Made by a program: the position numbers and the translations under genes. A model generated the notes under the pieces. The model was not told where the DNA came from. It did no database searches and saw only the letters and a program-made list of their open reading frames with translations. DNA of 28,119 bases from JBFGCM01 sp041581135 (GTDB lineage Bacteria > Actinomycetota > Acidimicrobiia > Spongiisociales > UBA5794): the NCBI GenBank assembly GCA_041581135.1, contig JBFGCM010000047.1, forward strand, positions 1 to 28,119. The letters are read 5' to 3'. Within the stretch, counting starts at the first letter, position 1; each line of letters opens with the position of its first letter. This document shows, piece by piece, positions 22,094-28,119 of this stretch.

Positions 22094-24583
22094 ATGCCCG
22101 GTCCTGGTAGCCGCGAGTGGCTGGAGGCCCAAGTGGCCGAGTACACGCGCCTGCACCCGGCGTACCGGGGCTTGTGCGAGGTGCTGGAAGCGTTCCTGAA
22201 GCGGGCGGCCGACCGGCACGCCCCCTTGGCGATTCTCCAGACCAGGGCCAAAAAGGTCCCGTCGTTCGCAGAGAAGTGTTTGCGCAAGCAGGCCGAGCAC
22301 GTCACGCCGGCACATCAGCTGACCGATCTGTGTGGCGCACGGCTCATCGCCAGAACCGCCTCCGAGCTACGTGCCGTCAGCGGCTACATCGAGGAGCACC
22401 TGGAGGTCGACTGGGAGAACAGTGCCGACGTGTCGGAGCGCCTCAATTGGGACGAGTTCGGATACCGATCGATCCACTACATCGTGTCGCTGCGCAGAGA
22501 CCCCGAACTCGGCGACGTCGATGAGGACCTCTACGGGTTCTGGTGCGAGCTTCCAGAGTGCCCCCAGACCGGCACGTTCCATCCGCTCAAGGCCGAGATC
22601 CAGGTACGTACGCTCGCCGAGCACGCGTGGGCGGACTTCGCCCACGACATCACCTACAAGGGCGCCTTCACCTTGCCCGAGCACTGGTTGCGAGAGGTGG
22701 CGCTCATGGCGGCCGACCTGGAAGACGTCGACCGCACTGTCGAACGCATCGAAACCGGGCTCCGCCCGTATGCGGCCTCGTACGGAGCGTTCCTGGAGCC
22801 TGCTCAGCTGGCCAAAGAGGTGAAGACGCTCGAGACCGTGCTCGAGTACGACCCGAACAACGCCAAGTTGGCGTGGCGCATCGGCAAGCTCGCCATGACC
22901 ACCGGTGACTGGGCCCGCGCCGTCGAGCTGATGGATCCCTTCGTCGACCCGGAGTGGCCGGAGGATGCCTATCAGCCACTCTTGCGCGATCTGGGCGTGT
23001 CGCTCGGCAAGCATGGCGATGTGGAGCGGGGACGTCGCTACCTGGAGGCCGCCGCCGAGGCCGACCCCACAGACAGTGACGCCATCGCGTCGCTGGCAGG
23101 CACATGGCGGGGCAAGGACGACCTGCGGGCGCGCGACCTGTACCGACGTGCCTTCGAGGTCGACCCGACCGACTACTACCCCCTGCTCAACTACGTCGAG
23201 TGCGAGATCGAGCGGACCGGGACCACTCGTGCGCTGGAGATGCTCGGCCCGATGGCGGCACCGGCGATGGCCCGATGCCAGGCCCACATCGACGTCGGCA
23301 TGAACATGCCTTGGGCTGTGTCCTCGATGGCCAAGTTCCACTTGCTCCTCGGCGACCCGTACGCCGCGCTCGACTGGTACTGCCATGCGATTCGGTCGTC
23401 CATCGCCGCGTTCGCCATCCCCTCGCTCGAACGCACTCGAGCCGTCGCCGACCAGATACCAGGTCACGAGTGGTCCGATCGACTGCTCACGCTGGCTCGA
23501 GTGACATTCGATGACGACGACGTGGCTCATGGCGCGCTGAATGCGATGACCACCCCCGACGCGCCTCCGATACGCGCTCCGGTGCTGATCATCACCGGCA
23601 CCACCGACTCGCGATACCGCGAGCAGATCGAGGGGTTCCGCCCCGTCATCGCCGAGGCGTTGGCGGGATTCCACGGCACCGTGGTGTCAGGCGGCACCGA
23701 GCAAGGAATCTGTGGCATCGTCGGGGAGGTGGCCGAGGCCGCAGGAACACGCCTCCACGCGGTCGGCTACGTGCCTGCTTCGGTGTCGGGTGACGTTCGC
23801 ATCGACGCTCGATACGACGAGGTGCGCTCCACATCGGGAGACGACTTCTCGCCACTCGAGGCCCTTCAGTACTGGGCGGATGTCATCGCATCCGGCATCG
23901 ATCCATCTGATGTGATGATGATCGGTATCGGCGGTGGCGATATAGCTGCAGCCGAGTACCGCGTTGCACTGGCCCTCGGTGCCCACGTGGGAATCATCGA
24001 GGGCAGCGGACGGGCGGGGTCGCGGCTGCTGGCAGATCCGCGCTGGGCCTCGGTCAGCGGCCTGGTGGGGCTACCCGCCGATCCGCACACGGCCAGGGCT
24101 TTCGTGGCTCGCCCCGCCCCGGTCCTGGAGGAGCCGGGCCGCGAGGCACTCGCCCAGGAGCTGCATCGGGCCTACTGCGAGGAGATCACCGCGGCTCGCG
24201 CCCAAGACCCCGCCCAGCGTTCGTGGGCCGAGCTCTCCGACGACCTGAAGCAGAGCAACCTGAGCCAGGTAGACGCAATCGTCGGCAAGGTCGAGGCCAT
24301 CGGGTGCTCCGTGCGGCCCGCAGCAGACGTGGCCGTTTCCTTTACGTTCACCGACGACGAGGTGGAGTACCTGGCAGAGATGGAACACGGACGCTGGACA
24401 GCAGAGCGCTTGCGCTCCGGGTGGAGATGGGCGCCGCAACGCGACGCCGAGGCCAAGGTGAGCCCCCACCTCGTGCCGTGGGCGCAGCTGCCAGAGGACA
24501 TCCGCCAGTACGACCGTGAGTTCGTCGAGCGCATCCCGGGCATGCTGGCAACGGTGGGCCTGGAGATCGTGCGGGAAGGCTGA
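22094..24583 (+). CDS. RelA/SpoT synthetase - TPR - SLOG - RyR fusion protein
   Basis: An 829-residue protein; ATG 22094 has GGGGAGG upstream. Domains in order: (1) RelA/SpoT nucleotidyltransferase, about 45-225, with LTDLCGARLIART (77-89), FGYRSIHYIV (122-131) and AEIQVRTLAEHAWADFAHD (167-185), the (p)ppGpp-synthetase signatures; there is no HD hydrolase domain. (2) TPR-like helices, about 235-470 (YDPNNAKLAWRIGKLA, EADPTDSDAIASLAG, EVDPTDYYPLLNYVE). (3) A SLOG (LOG/LSDAT-type) Rossmann domain, about 495-675, with SGGTEQGICGIVGE, GIGGGDIAAAEYRVALALGA and EGSGRAGSRLL. (4) A RyR module, about 708-828, with SNLSQVDAIVGKVEAIGC, YLAEMEHGRWTAERLRSGW and HLVPWAQLPEDIRQYDR. It probably makes or senses a nucleotide signal; SLOG domains bind or process nucleotide derivatives. 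It heads the rightward unit. Confidence 0.9.
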   Translation: MPGPGSREWLEAQVAEYTRLHPAYRGLCEVLEAFLKRAADRHAPLAILQTRAKKVPSFAEKCLRKQAEHVTPAHQLTDLCGARLIARTASELRAVSGYIEEHLEVDWENSADVSERLNWDEFGYRSIHYIVSLRRDPELGDVDEDLYGFWCELPECPQTGTFHPLKAEIQVRTLAEHAWADFAHDITYKGAFTLPEHWLREVALMAADLEDVDRTVERIETGLRPYAASYGAFLEPAQLAKEVKTLETVLEYDPNNAKLAWRIGKLAMTTGDWARAVELMDPFVDPEWPEDAYQPLLRDLGVSLGKHGDVERGRRYLEAAAEADPTDSDAIASLAGTWRGKDDLRARDLYRRAFEVDPTDYYPLLNYVECEIERTGTTRALEMLGPMAAPAMARCQAHIDVGMNMPWAVSSMAKFHLLLGDPYAALDWYCHAIRSSIAAFAIPSLERTRAVADQIPGHEWSDRLLTLARVTFDDDDVAHGALNAMTTPDAPPIRAPVLIITGTTDSRYREQIEGFRPVIAEALAGFHGTVVSGGTEQGICGIVGEVAEAAGTRLHAVGYVPASVSGDVRIDARYDEVRSTSGDDFSPLEALQYWADVIASGIDPSDVMMIGIGGGDIAAAEYRVALALGAHVGIIEGSGRAGSRLLADPRWASVSGLVGLPADPHTARAFVARPAPVLEEPGREALAQELHRAYCEEITAARAQDPAQRSWAELSDDLKQSNLSQVDAIVGKVEAIGCSVRPAADVAVSFTFTDDEVEYLAEMEHGRWTAERLRSGWRWAPQRDAEAKVSPHLVPWAQLPEDIRQYDREFVERIPGMLATVGLEIVREG

Positions 24584-24587
24584 ACAC

Positions 24588-24947
24588 ATGGACGACAGCT
24601 ACGACTGGACGGCATTTCACGAGGCATTGCGGGTCTGCGCGCCCCAACTCCTCGTCGGTATCGATGACTACGAGCTCGATGACAACGGAGTGCGGGAGGT
24701 CATCGAGAAGGAATCCGTGGGCACGGACGCGTTCTGGTCGGACGGCCTCGAAGACCTGCTGGCGCAAGGGGCGAGCGACGGCGACCTGCGTGCCGGTGTG
24801 CTCTCGACCTTGGAATTGTGGCGTGAGTTGGTGCTCACTGCGTTGGTGGACTACGCCATCGAGCTCGACTGGAACCGCGTGGCCATCGACGTGGAGAGTC
24901 CCCTGATCGACGACCTCGTCGAAGTGGCCTCGCCGGACCGCGCCTGA
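24588..24947 (+). CDS. Small acidic protein of unknown function
   Basis: A 119-residue, strongly acidic protein (MDDSYDWTAFHEALRVC, DDYELDDNGVREVIEK, ALVDYAIELDWNRVAIDVE) with mixed helix and strand content and no signal or membrane segment. ATG 24588 lies 4 bp after the TGA of the RelA/SpoT fusion gene, so translation is likely coupled; a plausible weak ribosome site (GGGAAGG) sits inside the end of that gene. I recognise no family. Position suggests an accessory or immunity-like partner of the fusion protein, by inference only. Confidence 0.72.
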   Translation: MDDSYDWTAFHEALRVCAPQLLVGIDDYELDDNGVREVIEKESVGTDAFWSDGLEDLLAQGASDGDLRAGVLSTLELWRELVLTALVDYAIELDWNRVAIDVESPLIDDLVEVASPDRA

Positions 24948-25045
24948 GCTCCGGCACCGGCCGGGTGAGCGGCAGGTCGTGACCTTCTGCCCTGGCGGCT
25001 CTTCGAATCGGACACGACCCTGCAGGTAGATCACGGGGAGGATCC

Positions 25046-25456
25046 ATGTCGTCACGCCAAGATTGGTCACCAGACTTCGGTTTGTATCTCGCCGGTCTCG
25101 ATCTCGGAGACAGGGGTTTCGTAGTTCCTGAGTTTCCGATGTGGAACCTGTACGTCCGGGACCGTGGTACGTATGGGACCGGCGCCAACACGTCGGTGGA
25201 GGGCCAGGAGTACGCGGCAACGGTCGACTTCGAGCAAGAAGCGATGGACGGCCTTCTCGAAACCCTCCCCGCCCACATTGCAGACGCGATCCGTGATGTC
25301 CTTGCCGAACTCGACGAGAGTGGCGACTACTTCGCCAAGCTGCAGTTTCCGGAACCGATCATGGTGACGGTGGAGGCGCACCTCGGCTCCGTCGCCCACG
25401 GTGAGGCCGAAGACTTCATCCCGCTGGTCGCCGACCGAATCAGCTACGCGGGGTGA
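25046..25456 (+). CDS. Protein of unknown function in the RelA/SpoT-RyR unit
   Basis: A 136-residue soluble protein with an excellent ribosome binding site (GGGGAGG) before ATG 25046. It begins with Trp/Tyr-rich strands (DWSPDFGLYLAGLDLGDRG, MWNLYVRDRGTYGTG), then a helical segment DFEQEAMDGLLETLPAHIADAIRDVLAEL, and a strand FPEPIMVTVEAHLGSVAHGEAEDF. No catalytic motif is evident. It is the last gene of the rightward unit, 98 bp after the preceding small gene, and its last 17 bp overlap the end of the convergent WD40 gene. Convergent overlap of this kind suggests that both were selected as a compact block. Confidence 0.75.
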   Translation: MSSRQDWSPDFGLYLAGLDLGDRGFVVPEFPMWNLYVRDRGTYGTGANTSVEGQEYAATVDFEQEAMDGLLETLPAHIADAIRDVLAELDESGDYFAKLQFPEPIMVTVEAHLGSVAHGEAEDFIPLVADRISYAG

Positions 25457-27443
25457 ACCCCTCGAGATCGGCGGCATACAGGGCGCCGCCTTGGTCCCCG
25501 GCCAGTATCGACCAGCCCCCGCGGTGAAACGCGAGCGCAGTGACCCAACCGGCTGTGGGAAGGGCGGCGATCTCTCTACCCGAACGAACCTCGTGGACGC
25601 GGACCAAACGGTCGTAGCCTCCGCTGGCGACGAGGCTCCCATCCGCGGACAGTGCGCAGGCGCGCGCCCAGCCATCGTGCAGGACCGCGTCGAACAGCCG
25701 CTCTCCGTTCAGCCCGTCCCATACGCACACTCGACCCTCCTCGTCGGAAGAGGCACATGCTTCGCCACCCGCTGCGCATGCCTCGAGCAGGACATCGTGT
25801 GTACCGATCACCCGATCAGTCTCCGCGGGGAGCGTCCACAGCACCAAGCAGCCATCTTGATACGCGGCCAGCAGATTGCCATCCGGGAGGAACGTCAGGG
25901 CCATGGGTCGGATGTTCGTGGCGGCGCTGGGACCGAGGTCTCTCCTGCGTTCGAGCCGATGCCGTTCGTCGCCTGTGCTGGTGTCCAACACGCAGATGAT
26001 GCTCTGCACTGAGGCTGCCAGCAGGCCACCGTCTGCGCTGAGCGCGCACGCGTCGATCGATCCGATGGGCATGTTCTCGCGACGCCAGTCGTGCTCGATC
26101 AGCAGCTGGGCGGTATCGGTGTCCCACAGCCGGATCGCTTCGTCCGCTCCCCCGGCGGCGACCGCGGCCCCGTCGCTCGTCGCGGTGCATGAGCGCAGCC
26201 GCGTCCCTACTGTGATCTCTGCTTCCGGCTCCAAGGAATCGAGCGACCAGTACCGAAGGCTGCCGTCGTCGCCGGTCGAGACGGCGATTCCGCGCTCGTC
26301 GAAGACGACGCAAGCGCTCACCCGCTCGCGATGCCCTGCCGGCTCGGCACCGGCGCCGGCTTCAGGCATCGCCCAGAGTCGGGCAGTCGTGTCCTGAGAT
26401 GCCGAGACGATCATCGATCCGTCCGCAGAGAGGGCGCAACCAAGCACTCCCCCGCTGTGCCCGCGCAATGCGGCCAAGGGATCCCCGCTCCCGACATCCC
26501 ATACCCTGACCAAACCGTCGTCACCGCCACTCACGACGACCGCGCCGTCCGGCGACACGGCACAGGCGAGTACCCGTCCTTCGTGTCCCTCGGCCACCGC
26601 CTGCTCCTTGGCGTCCGGTCCCCAGACACGGACCGTCCCGTCGGCACCGGCGGTGACCAAGCGACCGTCCGGCCCGTAGCCACACGCCGTAATCGGTCCG
26701 ACATGGCCGCGGAGGACCTCGAGGTCGGCACCGGTCCCGGCGTCCCAGAGCCGCACGATCCCGTCCAGGCCCCCGGTGGCCACGCGCCGCCCGTCCGGCG
26801 AGAAGGCGCAGGTCGCAGGTGGCAAGGGTCCAGCGCGGAGCACAGCCTGCTGATCACCCGAGGCGAGATCCCACACGATGGCCGAGCCATCGTCGCCTGC
26901 CGTGACCACTCGCCGTCCGTCCGGGGCAACGTGGCACCCCACCACCGCTTCGGTGTGCCCTTCGAGCGCCCGAACGACACGGCCATGAACGTCCCACACC
27001 ATCACGGTGCCGTCACCCGCCGTGGTGACGATCCGTCGCTTTGGGGTGAACGCGCACCCTGTGAGGAAAGAGGAAGCCGCCGACCACCGTGCTCGTTCCG
27101 TGCCACTCGACGGGTCCCACAGAATGAGGACGCCGTCCTGGCCGGCCGTCGCCAGGAACGTTCCGGTGGCATCGAAGTCCGCGCCATGCACGGGCTTGCG
27201 GTGGCCGACGAGAGCCTGCTCGAACGCCGACGACTCGGGAAGCCGCGAGCGCAAGCGCAGCCAGGGTCGTCGCTCCCGGGAGCCTCGTTGCAGCAAGCCG
27301 GAGACGGGCTCGGACTCCCATTGGAGTCGATTGTGCAACTGCTGCCACGCCAGGTCAGGGCGCCTCGAGAGGACATGTGCGTCACGTCCGAGCGCCCGTT
27401 CGACCGCCCGCAACGCCAGGCCGATGTCGTCTGCAGCGATCAA
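25440..27443 (-). CDS. WD40 repeat protein (about 14 repeats)
   Basis: A 667-residue protein. A short helical N-terminus (residues 1-75: LALRAVERALGRDAHVLSRR, then PDLAWQQLHNRLQWE) is like the segment placed before WD40 arrays in bacterial STAND-type proteins, but no NTPase domain is present. I count about 14 repeats ending in W-D or a variant (ILWDPSSG, MVWDVHG, IVWDLASG, RLWDAGTG, RVWGPD, RVWDVGSG and later, more degenerate ones such as CVLDTST and RVHEVRS). That number fits two seven-bladed propellers, a typical protein-binding platform. The start is TTG 27443, 3 bp after the TAG of the upstream TPR gene; GGGG lies next to it, so initiation is probably coupled. Its 3' end overlaps the convergent gene by 17 bp. 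Confidence 0.88.
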   Translation of the reverse strand: MIAADDIGLALRAVERALGRDAHVLSRRPDLAWQQLHNRLQWESEPVSGLLQRGSRERRPWLRLRSRLPESSAFEQALVGHRKPVHGADFDATGTFLATAGQDGVLILWDPSSGTERARWSAASSFLTGCAFTPKRRIVTTAGDGTVMVWDVHGRVVRALEGHTEAVVGCHVAPDGRRVVTAGDDGSAIVWDLASGDQQAVLRAGPLPPATCAFSPDGRRVATGGLDGIVRLWDAGTGADLEVLRGHVGPITACGYGPDGRLVTAGADGTVRVWGPDAKEQAVAEGHEGRVLACAVSPDGAVVVSGGDDGLVRVWDVGSGDPLAALRGHSGGVLGCALSADGSMIVSASQDTTARLWAMPEAGAGAEPAGHRERVSACVVFDERGIAVSTGDDGSLRYWSLDSLEPEAEITVGTRLRSCTATSDGAAVAAGGADEAIRLWDTDTAQLLIEHDWRRENMPIGSIDACALSADGGLLAASVQSIICVLDTSTGDERHRLERRRDLGPSAATNIRPMALTFLPDGNLLAAYQDGCLVLWTLPAETDRVIGTHDVLLEACAAGGEACASSDEEGRVCVWDGLNGERLFDAVLHDGWARACALSADGSLVASGGYDRLVRVHEVRSGREIAALPTAGWVTALAFHRGGWSILAGDQGGALYAADLEGFTPRS

Positions 27444-27446
27444 CCC

Positions 27447-28119
27447 CTACTTGACCATGATCCAGATGGCTTCGCACTTCGGGCAAAGCACGAGCATGGT
27501 CTTCTCCGACTCGATCATGCCCAGGTTGGGGCTGACCACATCCTCGCACTTGGGGCACACGAGGTGCCCCTGCAGCAAGCTCCAGACCTTGTCCGAGTCT
27601 CCGGCCTCATGCGCTTTGGCAAATCCCGATGTGAAGTCCGCATAGGTCGTGTCGGCTTTCGGCTTCCTGCTCTTCAGCCTCATGGCGTTCTCCTCTCGCC
27701 CGCTCGTCGTCGCCTCGTACTCGTCTGTGTCCATCCCACGACGTCGCCGTACTGCTCGGCGGAGCGACTCGCCACCGATGAGCATTGCTTCGTGGTTGCC
27801 GGTCTCGGCGCAGATGGCTTCGGCGCGGTCGAGCAGCGCCTCGGCGTCGGACAGCTCACCCGCTTCGAACGCAAGCGCTGCCCGCCGGACGGCACACATC
27901 GCCACGCCTGCTCGATCGCCTATCTCGGAGCAGATCTGCTCGTGCTCATCGACTCGGGTTCTCGCCCGTTCGAATTGCCTCAGTGCGATGAGGACGGCGG
28001 CTTGGTTGCCCAAGCAATGGGACAGGCCCTCGAAGTCGCCTTCCGACCTGCAGATCCGCTCTTCCCGCTCGAGCAGCCCGAGGGCATCCTCGGGGTTTCC
28101 GAGCTCCAGCAGAGCCCGC
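27447..28119 (-). CDS. TPR protein with C-terminal zinc ribbon (cut by window edge)
   Basis: The frame is open to the window end and stops at TAG 27447-27449, giving at least 223 residues. The visible N-terminal part is helical repeats of TPR type (LELGNPEDALGLLEREERIC, ALRQFERARTRVDEHEQIC, AGELSDAEALLDRAEAICAE). After a charged linker, the last 78 residues hold two CPKC motifs (CPKCEDVV and LCPKCEAIW) about 25 residues apart, a zinc ribbon. An ATG at 27683 with a near-perfect ribosome site (GAGAGGAGA) in the same frame could also make the zinc-ribbon part alone. The gene immediately precedes the WD40 gene and is likely cotranscribed. TPR and WD40 partners suggest a scaffold pair for the neighbouring signalling system. 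Confidence 0.78.
   Translation of the reverse strand, partial: RALLELGNPEDALGLLEREERICRSEGDFEGLSHCLGNQAAVLIALRQFERARTRVDEHEQICSEIGDRAGVAMCAVRRAALAFEAGELSDAEALLDRAEAICAETGNHEAMLIGGESLRRAVRRRRGMDTDEYEATTSGREENAMRLKSRKPKADTTYADFTSGFAKAHEAGDSDKVWSLLQGHLVCPKCEDVVSPNLGMIESEKTMLVLCPKCEAIWIMVK

Noticed and set aside
16839..23674. Long frames opposite the Clp, RCK-RyR and RelA/SpoT genes (16839-18308 plus, 20470-22002 plus, 22367-23674 minus).
   Set aside because: Low-complexity antisense composition, no start signals and full overlap with genes that carry clear domains.
1..28119. tRNA, rRNA, insertion sequence or integrase genes.
   Set aside because: No cloverleaf-like TTCGANTC context with matching arms, no rRNA-like stretch and no transposase or recombinase motif was seen on either strand.

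Overview
The window is high-GC, densely coded DNA from an actinobacterium-like genome, probably an uncultured environmental lineage. The signs are a Gram-positive LPXTG wall anchor, lipoproteins with Thr/Pro-rich linkers, TetR and MarR regulators, GTG and TTG starts, and at least one gene that looks leaderless. No rRNA, tRNA, CRISPR array or transposase was seen.

Left part (1-7800): a cut-off phosphotransferase, an AI-2E family permease, a TerC family protein and an LPXTG protein with a PPA[DE][DE] repeat. Next come two 5'-truncated genes joined tail-out at about 4112-4131 (a propeller lipoprotein remnant and a CcdA-like membrane protein). A MerB-like organomercurial lyase follows. In it an in-frame TGA replaces the second catalytic cysteine, and a SECIS-like hairpin lies 19 nt after the TGA, so it is probably a selenoprotein. 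Two exported proteins of unknown function and one membrane protein complete this part.

Middle (7800-11460): a three-gene operon of a TetR regulator, an alpha/beta hydrolase and a hydrolase-glycosyltransferase fusion, with 4-bp stop/start overlaps. A perfect 20-bp palindrome lies at the TetR start. A near-identical copy lies upstream of the exported protein at 7091-7726, so that gene probably belongs to the same regulon. From 11500 to 14600 there are three lipoproteins and a divergent MarR regulator. From 14600 to 16800 there are a glycosyltransferase remnant, a frameshifted DinB gene and a Tat-exported protein. The Tat protein is split by an in-frame TGA that is again followed, after 18 nt, by a hairpin with a GGU-containing loop. 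It is a second selenoprotein candidate.

Right part (17000-28119): what looks like one multi-gene signalling or conflict system. Two transcription units diverge from a 121-bp region centred on a perfect 18-bp palindrome. Rightward are a RelA/SpoT synthetase-TPR-SLOG-RyR fusion and two small unknown proteins. Leftward are a two-TM RCK (TrkA-N) protein that ends in the same RyR module, a 91-residue protein, a YbjN-like protein and a two-ring Clp-type AAA+ unfoldase with an IGF tripeptide at the ClpP-docking position. A 14-repeat WD40 protein and a TPR/zinc-ribbon protein (cut by the window end) converge on the rightward unit. My inference is that a RelA/SpoT- or SLOG-linked nucleotide signal is coupled through RyR modules to a membrane channel-like protein and a Clp unfoldase. 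The two selenoprotein candidates and this RyR/RelA/Clp island are the items most worth following.
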